In this document: positions 1 to 11,454 of the stretch, one piece after another
Layout: every line of letters begins with the position of its first letter
Numbering within the stretch: position 1 is the first letter of the stretch
NCBI GenBank assembly: GCA_007449985.2
Contig: VIIQ02000555.1
Coordinates: 62,001 to 126,000, forward strand
Reading direction: 5' to 3'
Source of the DNA: Desmodesmus armatus
Taxonomy: Eukaryota; Chlorophyta; Chlorophyceae; Sphaeropleales; Scenedesmaceae
DNA length: 64,000 nt
The notes under the pieces: model-generated
What the model was told of the DNA's origin: nothing
The model's input: only the letters and a program-made list of their open reading frames with translations
The model's database searches: none
Position numbers and translations under genes: made by a program

Positions 1-960
1 CTCTAGTGCTTGCAGTGTGGTACATGCGCTGGGCAGTTCGTGCATGTTGCGACACTGGGCACAAGCTCATGCCAGTGAGCCAGGCAGCACTATTTTGTGC
101 TGTTTTGGACAGCCTGTCACGCCTACTGCACATGCAGCCTCTGCAGGGTACCCTAGCTGCGCCGCAGTGACTGGTATGCAGCATGGATGCTGTTGTTGCT
201 TGTCAGCTGTGTTGTGGCAGTATGGTGGTGTATGCTCAGCGCTTCCAAGGGTTGCAGCTCTCAGTCCTCGTCTGGAAATGATCTCGGTCAAGAATGTGGG
301 GTGTGTGATCAAGGCTTGCAGCCATGCATATGTCCCTTCAGCAGCTCATGTGGCAGTATGTGCTGTCAGTGATCAGGTGTAGGTGTAACAGGCCCTAGGG
401 GCCATAGTCAAGTGTGTAACAACAGTACAATCCTTCTGTGGTGGCAACAATTAGTCACTGCACACTGAGCCAAGCCTACAGACTGAGCCGTTGGCAACCT
501 TGGTGACCCTTGATGTGCAGGGGGGTGATGGCTAGTGGCTTGTGACCTTTGGCAGGGTCCCTGATGGACGTTGATGCATCTGTGGAGCTATACAGTGGCT
601 CTGCAGGGCAGCGTTGCCGTGTTTGCAGCTGTGCCTTGTGAAGCTGACAAGGTGCTAGACATTACCCATGTGGCAAGCCTGGCCCTGTGCTCTGCGACAA
701 GAGTGATTGTGAAAGGTGGTGAGAGCCCATGGCAACCACGAGCTGTCAATGACGCTAGTGCACCACATGGACCTTGTACATAGATGAACGCAAGGCTAGT
801 GCATGGTGCAGCCACAACCAGCTGTCAACACACACCGCACGGAAGCCATTTTGGGCACACACAGGGCATAATGCATGATCCAGCAGCTAACCACATGCAC
901 GGTATTGGGGGACCAGAAAGAAAGTTTGCTGCAATGCAGCAGCTGGGTGACTCATTGCAA
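1..960. other. No gene recognised
   Basis: Only short open frames without conserved motifs, splice-compatible chains or a credible start are seen on either strand. The stretch ends next to the poly(A) end of the minus-strand LINE remnant. Confidence 0.5.
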
Positions 961-961
961 T

Positions 962-2012
962 ATTTTTTTTTTTTGGGGAAGAAAATGTTACACGCAGACA
1001 CATTCGCCACACATCAATGGCATTGCCTGCCAGGGTTGAACCGGTTGAAACACTAAGGTGGGGAAAAACCCCGATCCCCGTCAGTGGTTTGCACCACCTA
1101 CACCAGATAGTAGCCTGATTCAAAGCAAGACAGCAAAGGAGACTTCATTGACATCCTGAGGCAACACGACAACCTTGTACAGAAGTGGGAAGCAAACAGC
1201 TAGGATCCAGCATGCAGCAGCACCAAGAAATACCCCTTGTCAGGTCAGATGCCCAAAGTCAGCCCAAGAAGGCGCGCCCGGCGCACTTTCATCTTGTACA
1301 GAGTGTATGCCAACGCAGACTGCTCTCCATGTTGAAACACTGATCGCACACATTCAGGGTCGTCCAGTACCACAGCATCAGACAGGGGGAAGGCCGGGCA
1401 AGCGGCGCGCAAATCATCGTAAACAGGGCACTCCAACAGGAAGTGCTTCAAGTCTTCCACATTACGACTAGTTCTTGTCCTTGCCAGTACAGCTTGGCGG
1501 TGGGCCAGGGTAGCATCCTCTCCACAACACACTCGACACAGGCGGTCAGCACGGGGCACAGAGACCCTTCGCTTACGTCCCTGTTCTATTTCAAGGTGGG
1601 CTGAACCAATACGCAACTGGGCAAGGTTACGCGCTACATCAAAGGGCAGGCACAACTTGATATGCGGAGGCGCATCGTCCCTTGAGAAGGGATTGAAGCC
1701 AGGATCTAGCGGGTAGACCCATGCATGATGTGTAAGCTTGTGAATGCCGATAGAAGGGGCGGAACGCGGGTCACCTTGGGTGAGACCTCGCCACCGGGCC
1801 CTGAATAGGGCAGCCAGCGCGGCCTGCACTGCAGACTCCTCCCACCTCTGTTGCATCACCCAGTCAAGCGACTGCTGCCGCCAGTCACCAGCAAGCAACT
1901 GCAACGAGCAATATTGCATTAATGAGCAATTGACTGGACACAACTTGCACACACATGGACAGTCACAACTGGTGCATGCAGAGATCGTGCACGCATTCTT
2001 GTTGGGGCGCAA
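962..2012 (-). mobile_element. 5'-truncated LINE-type (non-LTR) retrotransposon remnant
   Basis: The minus-strand open frame 2012-1245 (255 codons) ends in a domain typical of the C-terminus of non-LTR reverse transcriptases. It has a CRVC pair followed after about 40 residues by KHFLLECPVYDDLR, a Cys-Cys-His-Cys zinc-knuckle arrangement, and upstream Trp- and Arg-rich sequence. The reverse-transcriptase catalytic part itself is absent, so the copy is 5'-truncated, as is usual for LINEs. Downstream on the same strand an untranslated stretch leads to a run of about 12 A (962-974 read on the minus strand), which I take as the poly(A) tail. The 75 bp before that tail recur at 55501-55575, as expected for a LINE 3' end. 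The N-terminal 40 or so codons of the open frame are probably flanking DNA. The family was not identified. Confidence 0.65.
975..1050 (-). repeat. Dispersed repeat copy 1 (LINE 3' tail)
   Basis: About 75 bp, from the CCCC next to the A-run to the GGTTCAACC motif on the minus strand. It is nearly identical to 55501-55575, and the flanks beyond it are unrelated. Its place between the LINE open frame and the poly(A) run suggests it is the 3' end recognised by the element's reverse transcriptase. Confidence 0.8.
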
Positions 2013-2788
2013 TAATAACAGCAGCAGTAGACCGGATTTTGCAGCGCGTTGCCATACTATATAGTACTACTGTTGGTAGTACCAACTTTACTTGTTGGAC
2101 TGAGTGGACAGGCCGAACTGTCTAGTATGCGCAAGGTCTCAGTGCCTGCCCGTTGCTCTGTTGTGATGCGCGGATGGTCTTGTGTGGATATGCACTGCCA
2201 CCAGCTGACGAAAGTTTCAAACAACTGCGCAGCATGCTTGAAAGGCCAGCACCCTGCAGTGCCCAGCACAAAGCCGCTGACTGGCATTCACCCAGGCAAC
2301 TGCACTGCTGGTGGATTTGACCTGCCAATAATGACAGCGCCTGCCTGGCAGGTACCAATACTGTGGATGTGGATCTGGTTGTAGCAACATCATCATCCAA
2401 CAATATATGCTTTGAGCTCTGCTGCTGCTGAAGGAAGATCCCACTACCAACTTCCGGCTGTGTTTGTGGGGGGAGTTCACAGCAGGATAACCAGTCGATT
2501 GCTGCAGCACCATGCCAGCATCACGTCAGGCGGCAGAGCATGTGCTCTGGCCGGTCAATGGCGTGCAAGATATCGCTGTAAGGAGTAGCGTACTTACGTG
2601 TGTCAACCTCGGAAACTGAACTGGCCCTCGAGCGACGTTCGTGTGGCTTCCGTCGGCGGAATGGCAAGCGGGCAGCTGAGCTATTTGGGGCGACCGCCTG
2701 ATCTATTTGACCTAGTACTGACAACTTTTTGTGGTGTACCATATCGCCAAACTCCCCACCATCGCGCTGACACTCACCACACTTGACA
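2013..2788. other. Intergenic, no gene recognised
   Basis: Short unrelated open frames only. The 3' part presumably holds the promoter and 5' UTR of the first wall-glycoprotein gene. No conserved element could be defined. Confidence 0.4.
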
Positions 2789-4908
2789 ATGAATCTAGCT
2801 TCAGCGCTGCCACTTGTTGCAAGCCTGTTGGTGCTGCTAGCGGTTGCAGACGGTGAGCAGGCCCCCAGTTTATGCCTTCATTGCCGTATGTAAAGCGTTG
2901 CCATTGTAACAGCCATGACCCTGTCACAGGTGCAGCAGCCTACAAAGGCGCTGCTGGGCGCAGGGCACTGCTGCAAGCAGGTGAGCAGTTCCAAGTACAA
3001 CACAAACAACAATAGGGGATCAGATCAAGCATGCCTGAGCACCATATCTGAAGCAACTTGCTTCACGCCAGGACAGCAGTGAGGAAGTCCAGCTTGGAAG
3101 GCCAGATGCAGCTCAAGCATTTGTCAGCTCTCCTTGGTGCAGATCACACATGGGCCCCAGGGTCCTCTACTAGACTCCAAGTTCTCCGTTCATGACCATG
3201 ACCTTTGGCTCGCATGTGTGTTCCCCTGCAGACTCACCCCCCAAGACATTTAGAGAAGCTATTGTCAGATCTGGAGGGAACCCACCGCCAGCTGGTGAGA
3301 CCACCTCTCATCATTGGACCTGCACAGCATGGCATAGTAACCATGCAGTTGCTGTCCAGCAAGCGGCCCGCTTGATGATGTAACAGCAGGGTAATTTTGT
3401 TCAACCAAGGTGCTCTGCATGAATGAGCTCAGCCTACTAGCAGTTACTGCTGTTGGCTAGTGTCATAGGTGGTTGATGACCTGAGGTTGCAGCAACCATC
3501 TCATGCACGCAGCACCCTGTCTTATACTGAGTCAATCAATGACACTGTGGCAACCCTGTACTGCAGGCACTGGTGTCACAATCGCCAGCCCTGCACCAAC
3601 CCCCGGCCCAGTTGAAGGTGTTGTTGCCGCCAGCCCTGCTCCCACCCCCGCACCAGAGGCAAATGACACAGCCGCCACAAGCCCTGCTGCCACCACCGCA
3701 CCAGTGGGAGGCGACACAGCCGCCAGCCCTACCTCACAGGCAAATGATACAGCAGCCGCCAGCCCTGCTCCCACCCCTGCTCCAGAGGCAAACTTTACAG
3801 ATCCCGTAAGCCCTGCCCCTATCCCTGCACCAGTGGCGAACGGCACAGCCGCCAGCCCTGTTCCTGCCCCTTCCCCAGAGGCAAATGATTCAGCCGCCAC
3901 AAGCCCCGCCCCTACCCCCGCAACAGAAGCGAATGACACAGCAGCCACAAGCCCTGCTCTTACCCCTGCTCCAGAGACCAACGACACAGCCGTCACAAGC
4001 CCTGCTCCCACCGTAGGGCCTGCTCCAGAGGCAAACGACACAGCAGCCACCACCCCTGCCCTTGTCCCTGTACTGGTGGCAGGTGACACAGCAACCACAA
4101 GCCCTGCTCCCACCCCCGCACCAGAGGCAAATGATACAGCCGCCAACCCCGCCCCTACCCCTGCTCCAGAGGCAAACTTCACAGCCCCTACAAGCCCTGC
4201 TCCCACCCCCGCACCAGAGGCCAACGACACAGCCGCCAGCCCTGCTCCTATCGCGGCACCAGAAGCAAATGCTACAGCAGCCACAAGCCCTGTCCTTGTG
4301 CCTGTACTGGTGGCAGGTGGCACAGCAGCCACAAGCCCTGCTCCCACCCCCGCACCAGAGGCCGATGACACAGCCGCCAGCCCTGCTCCTACCTCTGCCC
4401 CAGAGGCAAACGATACAGCCGCCACCAGCCCTGCTCCCACCCCCGGACCAGTGGCAGGTGACACAGCAGCCACAAGCCCTGCTCCTATCCCCGCACCAAT
4501 GTCAACGACACAGCCGCCAGCCCTGCTCCCACCCCTGCCCCAGAGGCAAACGATACAGCAGCCACAAGCCCTGCTCTTAACCCCGCACCAGAGGCCAACG
4601 ACACAGCCACCACCATCCCTGCTCCCACCCCTGTGCCTGTGGCAAACGACGCAGCCCCCAGCAGTCCTGCTGCCTCACCCGCACCAGAGTCATCTCCTGC
4701 CTCGACCATTGAGGCAGGGCCTGCAGTGACTGCTCCCTCAAGTCCTGAGCCACTGCCTGTCACAAGTCCTGCACCGTCACCTGTCCCAAGCCCTGCACCT
4801 GCCAGGAACGCCACCAACATTACCTCTGGTGCTGGCAGCATGCCTGCAGTGAGCATGGCCCAGTGGACTCTTGCAGCACTTGTGCTGACACTTGGCCTCT
4901 TGGCGTGA
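2789..4908 (+). CDS. Secreted Ser/Pro-rich, N-glycan-rich cell-wall glycoprotein (with a frameshift)
   Basis: Proposed exons: 2789-2852, 2930-2980, 3232-3294 and 3567-4908, about 506 residues. Exon 1 encodes a signal peptide (MNLASALPLVASLLVLLAVA). Exon 2 encodes AAGRRALLQA, a motif I associate with the region after the signal peptide in volvocalean secreted proteins. Exon 3 encodes PPKTFREAIVRSGGNPP. Exon 4 encodes roughly two dozen repeats of about 14-15 residues of the type SPAPTPAPEANDTAA. Each repeat pairs Ser-Pro/Ala-Pro motifs (hydroxyproline O-glycosylation) with an N-D/F/G/A-T sequon (N-glycosylation). The C-terminus is a hydrophobic tail (MAQWTLAALVLTLGLLA) preceded by small residues, compatible with GPI anchoring. 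All introns are phase 1. Near 4494-4500 one base is missing relative to the repeat consensus, so the frame must shift there to reach the C-terminus. Role in the cell wall or extracellular matrix is inferred from composition. Confidence 0.78.
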
Positions 4909-6189
4909 GTGGGACAACATAGCGTTTGCTGGAAGCCCTGCTGACAAGTTGGCGTTGATTCAGTTGAGCTGGAGTGCCTCCAGCATGGCAACGGCTCTGC
5001 ATCTGCTTGTGGCGAGTTGTACATGATAATACATCGCCCCTGATGCAAGGCCAGACAGTAGAATAACAGGCTGCTGGTGCTGTATCTGAGACAGTGTGCA
5101 ACATCCAGCTGGCCGGTTCATGGTGGTCGTCATCGCAACAGCATGACGCAGTGACGCTGATCTATATGCCGCTGTGAAAGCGTGCAATTTGCACACTGTT
5201 GCTGCCATGCAAGCAGCTTCTACTTAGTAAGGAGTCTGCATCCCGTCATTGTGAGCTGGTGTGGCGTGCCAGCTGCATGCAAAAGCTGCCAGTGAGCACT
5301 GCTGTGCCGATGATGTGGCAGTTGTTGTGGGCTGCAGCTGTCTCACTGTGTGTCAAGGGGGCCTGCTGATCAGAGATTTGAACATATTAGTAGACACACT
5401 GTAACACATCATACCATGTCATGGTATTGCTTTGCATGCCTGGTATTCTGTCGCAGTAGCTACATTTGTAGAAGTGCTTCATCACAAGTACTGAAAGCAG
5501 TGCTGACAGCTGAGCTTGCTGGTGCCTGCCATGGCGGTTGGGCGACTGCTAAGCACAGCCATCTAACAAGACAATCATCAGGATCAGCTGACCATGTGAG
5601 AGGCGTGAAGCCAGCATCGTGCGGGCAGCAAGCATTATCATTGTCGGCCAAGGGCAAACCTGCCAAGCAGGCAGGCAACAAGCAGGTTGCTGCGTCCACA
5701 CGCTCACATAGCAGAGACACAGAGCAGGACACCTGACTGTTCGTGCTCCTATCAACAGGGATTGCGCGTCTTCTTGTTGTCCTGCAATGTTATGCACAGC
5801 AGGCACAGCAGCACTCTCCATGCAGCGCTGGCGACTGGGAAGGGGGATCCGCACAATTTCGGATCGCGCACACTTTCGGAGAGCCTGCGCGGTGCTTGGC
5901 CTGGAGTTACATGGATACATCTGCAGTCGTGACTCCGATCGGCACGGTGCAGTCGGCAGCTGCGTTGTAGCAGGCCGTCACCAATCAGACTTCTGGGCGG
6001 TCGGCGGAAGGTCGACGTGCACTTCCGGCGAACACCCACTTACGCCCCATGTCGGAATCCAGTTCCTCTACAAAAGGATGAATGAACAATTGCTCTCACA
6101 ATTCAAGCCCCCGCTGTGCAACTACCGTCTGACGTTACGATTGTGCCACATCGTCCCACCCGACAACCACATAGACACGCTCTCTTGCC
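4909..6189. other. Intergenic between the two wall-glycoprotein genes
   Basis: Holds the 3' UTR of the upstream gene and the promoter of the next. A 128-codon frame at 5350-5736 has no recognisable domain, signal peptide or splice continuation and is not called. Confidence 0.4.
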
Positions 6190-7123
6190 ATGAAGCTGCT
6201 GGTTTTTGCCTGCATAGTGCTGTTGGCCGTGAACGGTGGGTAGCTGCATGAGGCATGCAAGGTCGAAAGCTCCCCATGCTGTTGCAGCGTCCTTATCCTG
6301 ACTGTGTGGTGTCAACTGTGCCTGCGTTCGCATGCGTGCAGGAGCTGCTGGAAGGAACGTGCTGCAAGCCAACACACCACCCACGCAACCAGGAGGTAAG
6401 AACCTCATTAGTGTGTTCAATGCAAGTTCTGCATGCTTGGTTTGTAAGGCAGTTCGGGGCACTGCATGCAATAGTGCGCAGCAGCACATGGCCAGTTCGT
6501 TGCTGGGCGCTCTCAACACAGGCATTCGTCACATGCAGGGCGAAACCTAGATCGAGTACTACCAAACGTCGTTGCCCAGAGTACCTTCTCGATGTTGTCG
6601 CTGCCCTGTGCATGCCCACTTGCGCAACCCTTGACCTCCTGTAGGTTCGCCTGCACCCTCCCTGGCATCGCCTGTGCCTCCTGTGGTATCACCCCCGACT
6701 CCCGCGGCTTCACCTGCTGCCCCCGCGGCATCACCCGCCCCCCCTGCGGCGTCACCTGCTGCCCCTGCGGCTTCACCTGCACCCCCCGTGGCCTCACCAG
6801 CGCCCGTCCCAGCTTCACCTGCGCCCGTCCCAGCTTCACCTGCACCTGCTGTGGAGTCACCTGCACCCACCGTGGCCTCCCCTGAACCCGCCCCAGCCTC
6901 ACCTGAGCCCGCTGCGGCAGTGCCACTCCCTGTCACAACATCGCCTGCACCTGCCCCGGCCTCACCTGCACCTCCAAGGACCTTCAGAGAGGCCATCATC
7001 GCATTGGGAGGCACCCCTCACCCTGATCCAAGCCCAAAGCCGCAGGTGTCTGCAGCTGGCATCTCTGGTATGAGCATGGCCATGGCGGCACCGCTGCTCA
7101 TGATTGGATTGATGATGGCCTGA
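6190..7123 (+). CDS. Secreted Ser/Pro-rich cell-wall glycoprotein, smaller relative of the upstream gene
   Basis: Proposed exons: 6190-6235, 6342-6395 and 6645-7123, giving 192 residues with all introns in phase 1. Exon 1 is a signal peptide (MKLLVFACIVLLAV). Exon 2 encodes GAAGRNVLQANTPPTQPG, matching the AAGRxxLLQA motif in exon 2 of the upstream gene. Exon 3 encodes a run of ASPAPP/ASPAPV units, an SP-rich shaft likely to be hydroxylated and O-glycosylated, but without the NxT sequons of its neighbour. It then encodes PPRTFREAIIALGGTPHP, the same FREAI module that is a separate exon upstream. The end, SAAGISGMSMAMAAPLLM onward, is a small-residue site followed by a hydrophobic tail, compatible with GPI anchoring. 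Position and shared modules suggest a tandem pair that diverged by exon gain and repeat expansion. The function (wall or matrix glycoprotein) is inferred. Confidence 0.75.
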
Positions 7124-8254
7124 TCAGATCTCCAGGTCACTGTGCCTCTCTCTCCTGGCACAACCATGCCTGGTTTTGCAGGGTGCACTGTGGCTCTTTG
7201 AGTGTCATACCCTATTGGTCTCCTGTGTCCGTCTTCCAGCTGTGTCAGCTGGCCATACTGGTGATGGTACTGACGTATTGGGTCTACGGTATCGGTCACA
7301 CTTGCGATTTGAAAGTGGTTGTGTCTGGTGAGCCCTGTAGCTTGCTTTGACTTCTTTGTTCCTTACAGCGCGCCATACATGGGGTTGTTGCAGCGCTGTA
7401 TTCAACTTAGTCATGCGCAGTGAGTCGTAGCGGTTGGATATGGTCGGTTGATTGCGACTTGCACTTGAACTTGGGAGTGCTGATGCCTTTTCAGGTGGTG
7501 TGGACACTTATGATACCCTGTGTGTGCGAGACGTGGTGCGCTTTGCGCAGCACAAGGGGTTCCTTCTTGTCCTTGTTTTTCGATTTGAGAGTTACCATCA
7601 CCATATGTTCTGCTGCTTTTGTTGTTGCTGCGTCTGCATTTGAAGCGCCAGTGCAGCATGCTGTGAATACGGTATGCCACTGCGCAGTGCGCTGAGTGCT
7701 CTTCCGATCCACAAGCAGTTGATGTAGCATGCAGCACCCCATTTATCCAGCGGGGTCAAGGAGCACCATGCTGCACTGAATAACCCCACAGTATGTGCTT
7801 GGGATCTGCTTTCTGACGCATCACAGACTGTGCTTGCTGCAAGTGCCTATAATGCCTCTGTTTTCTGGCTTCAAAAGCACCCAACCCACTCATGACAGAG
7901 TAAAACTTTCAAGGAGGCCGGCACCTCAAGTAGGGCAACATGGCAGAGGGGTTGGGTTGGTGTGCTGTGCCAGCCTGGCAAGCTTTGACTGGTCAACGCT
8001 GGATTGAACGCTGCAGAATTATTGTGAACCGTAGCAATTAGTGTTATCCAGCACGATAAAGATCTACCCAGTTGTAAGTCCCAGCAAGCAACAGGATTGT
8101 TCCAGAAGGTCTTCGGAGATCTTTCTGTTCCGGACTGACAAGCCCTCCAACTCACGAGAGCCAGGACGGTGCACTCATTGCCAGAAACAACTAAATTGCA
8201 TAGAAAAGTCCATTCTGCTTGCTGCAGACTTGTACCAGCACAAGACCCATAAAT
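7124..8254. other. Intergenic, no gene recognised
   Basis: 3' UTR of the preceding gene and upstream region of CPN20. Short frames in this stretch show no conserved motifs. Confidence 0.4.
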
Positions 8255-10528
8255 ATGCAGTCCACTTCCTTCGCCGGCGCCAGCGTCAGCAGCAAGCGTG
8301 TCGCATTCAGCTCTTCACGTCGCTGCAGCCATGTGGTGCAGGCCGCTACCGCCCTGCCAACGCAGGTAAGGGGGCACCTCGGCAGTAGCACCAGTGCAGC
8401 AGCAGCAGCACTAGCTGGCTGCTTTCACACATACACACTGGTTGCCTAACCCTGAAATTTGCTATCTTGCAGTACAAGGCAGTGAAGCCAGTGGGTGATA
8501 GAGTGCTGGTCAAGGTGGACAAGGAGGAGCAGAAGAGTGTGGGTGGTGTGCTGCTGCCCACTGCAGCGCAAAGCAGGCCCACAGCAGGTTCAATTGTGGC
8601 AGCAGGCGATGTCAGCATGGTCAAGGTGAGTGTGGAGGATGACGTTGTGATCATGGGGCCAGGCTTCTTCATCAGACAACAGCAAGAGCGCTGTCAGTCA
8701 ATCAGGCACTGTGATCTGGCTTTCGGTCCACTTGCAACAGCTGCACAGCGGTACACAATAGATTCAATCAGACCATGACTTGATTGCAGCTGCATGCATG
8801 TGTAGTTACAAGTCAGCATCCTACAGCAGCAGCAGCCCTGCTGCCAAGGCGTGTGAACGCACACACGCCACATCATGCAGGGGCCAGGAGAACGGATCTG
8901 GCACTCACACGAGCAGCACAGGTAACCGCAGCACCTTGACCAACTGATATTTGCCCTGTACTGTTGCAGGACGGCGACCATGTGGTGTACAGCAAGTTTG
9001 CAGGCACAGACCTGGAAGTGGGGGGTGTTGAGCACGTGCTGCTGAAGGTGTGTCAACAGTAGCAGCAGACCGCATGGATGATACCCTTGCACTCATCCTT
9101 GCACAGGTCTGCACATGGCGGCCTGCTGTATTCCTGCAGAGCAAAAGTTGAAGGATGCCCGGTTGTTGAAGCAGAGCTCCTCACAGCAGGTGCCGTGTCT
9201 GTACAGTCAGCTTTGCAAGTGGTGTTGAAGCAGGGGGTGGGGGGTGCGCAGCCGTTCGGCAGCAGCGTGCTGAACCCTACGTAGGGTATACATGGTGTAC
9301 GTGAAGGGGGTTGCCCGCCTAGTGTACATGGTGTTCCTGCCCTGGCTGCCTGCAGGAGGAGGATGTGATTGGCACGCTGTCAGCTGACGAGAAGATTGGA
9401 AACATGAAGCCCGTTGGTGACCGTGTGCTGATCAAGGTGAGCAGGGGCCGCACAACGGTGCCCCCACAGTCAACAGCACAGCTGGTAGCCTGCCTATGTG
9501 AGACTCAGGGTACTATGTGAGACTGGTAGCGGCCTTCAGGAATTACTTTGTGAGGGGTAGGCAAACAGCGGCTTGAGGGGAGCTTGTCAGAGTGGCTTTT
9601 GGGGGGGGTGGGGGGGTCTGCGGCATCGCCGGCGTGCGCTTGTGGTGGGTTGCTCTCTCATAACAGGGTGCGGCCAGGATTGAAACTAGTCAATGGGTAC
9701 TGAGGTGGCTCTTGGGTATGCATTGCAGCTCAGATGCCCACCTTGTGCTGAGCGAGCCCAGCAAGAGCAATTGCAGCATTTCAAGGTTGGCAGTTGCCCC
9801 TATCAATGCATTGTGTGTGTCTGCATCCCCTCTATCAAAGCACTGGATGTTGAATACCCTCCCCCCACCTGAAAACTGTCTGTGTCTTCATTCACGTGTG
9901 CTGCACTGCAGTGTGCTGAGTCAGAGAAGACCACCTCTGGCGGTGTGCTGCTGGCCAACGACAGCGGTGACAAGCCAAACCTGGGCACCGTTGTTGCAGT
10001 GGGTGAGGGCAGGAAGGATGAGGAGGGCAAGACAACAGCACCCAACGTGGCTGTGGGTGCCACAGTGATGTACAGCAAGTACAGCGGCACTGAGTTCGAG
10101 GTGAGCCTGCTTGGTGGGGGTGGTGGGGGGGGAGGGGGGGGGTGTCTGGTTGGGGGAGTGGTAAATGTGCTGCTAGTTGTCTTGGTGAGTGCTGCAGGGC
10201 AGCAGTAGGGTCTGCGTGGGAATGTGTGCTGACGCAGGTGGCGTGCGGGGCGCATCAGGCAGATTGAGCCTTGCAGCTTGCACGCAGCTGACACAACCTT
10301 GCTTGTTACTGTTGCGGAGCGCGTTCTTGGGCGGGCAGCAGCAGGGGTTGTTAGGTACTTGCAGCACGCATTTTGCAGCTGGATGTATGAACGCATGTCT
10401 TGCAACGGTGCGTGTCAGCGACAGTGTGACAAGTCACTGACTTAGTGCTGTGTTGACTCTGTCTGCAGGACGATGACCACTCCTACATTGTTGTGCGGGA
10501 AAGCGACATCCTGGCTGCACTCAGCTGA
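8255..10528 (+). CDS. CPN20: Chloroplast co-chaperonin CPN20 (tandem GroES domains)
   Basis: Exons: 8255-8365, 8473-8625, 8970-9047, 9356-9436, 9912-10100 and 10469-10528. All junctions are phase 0 and the product is 223 residues, the usual size of CPN20/CPN21. Exon 1 is a Ser/Arg-rich transit peptide ending near VVQAA. Two GroES folds follow. The first (about 38-130) starts KPVGDRVLVK and has the mobile loop VGGVLLP. The second (about 131-223) starts MKPVGDRVLIK and has the loop SGGVLLAN. Each fold has a VxYSKxxGT strand. The GGVLL loops bind the apical domains of the CPN60 chaperonin, so the protein caps plastid CPN60 during folding. A possible alternative is retention of the bases after 8625 (reading VSVEDD) with a weaker donor downstream; the GTGAGT donor at 8626 was preferred. 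The first ATG with a transit peptide was chosen as start. Confidence 0.95.
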
Positions 10529-10582
10529 GCAGCAGCAGTCGTAGGGGGTGTTCTGTTGGGCAGCATTTGTGTAGGGCAGGAG

Positions 10583-10587
10583 TGTAA
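10583..10587 (+). promoter_or_regulatory. TGTAA poly(A) signal of CPN20
   Basis: TGTAA lies 54 bp after the CPN20 stop. This pentamer is the characteristic polyadenylation signal of Chlamydomonas and its relatives. Confidence 0.6.
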
Positions 10588-11454
10588 CATCTGGGAATGA
10601 TCTAGTGCTGATGGTTCAGCTGTTGTCAGGGCGTACTGCTGCCACACACTGCTGCCACACACTGGTGCAAACCTCCACCCAGCAACAGGCAGTGATGCAG
10701 GGTGTGAGCAAACCAGTCAGGCCTGACGAGCTACATTGCGCGGGCAGTGTCAGCAATCTCAGTGCCTCCGAACACCTTTTTGCAGGACCACACTGGATGG
10801 TTGCGATATATTTGGGAACACATCAGTCAACCACCTCTTTTCGTTGACAGACACGGCAGCTTCAGCCTCTGCGATCTTACTACAACACATCAGCCAACAT
10901 TGCAAGCCCAACAACGCACGCCGCTGTGGGCGCCCACCTACTGGCGATCCTCAGACAGCTCTGCCAGTCCAAGCAGGCCGTTTCTACTCGCAGGATACGT
11001 TTTTGATGTCACCAAACAGCTTGCTGCATCCCAAAGCTTCGTTTGCAGCTTCCTTCTAGTCCCCCCACCTCTCTGCTGCTAGCTACCCCCTTTCTCTTCC
11101 AGCTGTTGTTGCCTGGATCATGCTGGGGAGTCAAAGGGGTAACCAATGGTTTACCATCACGGGATGCTCTTATTCTGGATTGGATGCACTACCGCAAGGG
11201 CAGCAGTGCAGACTAGGAGGGCTCCTGATGTGTGATCAGCGGGCATACCTCGTGTCCATGCATCGTCCCATGCAGACACCCCTCATATGCCGTTTTCTGG
11301 ATGCTTCGGTCTTGACTTTGCAATTGATTTCAGCTGGTTCAAAGCTGTGAGCCAAACCCCAGGGCCAAACCCGCGGTGACTGTCGCGGCCCATACAGCTG
11401 CGGACAGCTCTCGGGAAGGCCCTCTCTTGCTCTGTACGTGACAAGACAGCAAAA
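10588..11454. other. Intergenic between CPN20 and eL41
   Basis: No conserved coding segment seen. The last hundred bases include a pyrimidine-rich stretch before the eL41 start codon, as is common for ribosomal protein genes. Confidence 0.4.

Noticed and set aside
3073..3105. Possible extra exon of the first wall-glycoprotein gene after CCAG
   Set aside because: In the required phase it meets TGA after four codons.
3532..4473. 313-codon minus-strand frame of Ala/Val/Gly repeats
   Set aside because: It is the antisense shadow of the Ser/Pro-rich repeat, open only because the GC-rich repeat lacks antisense stops; the sense strand has signal peptide, splice structure and C-terminal tail.
5350..5736. 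128-codon plus-strand frame
   Set aside because: No domain, no signal peptide, no splice continuation; composition like surrounding intergenic DNA.
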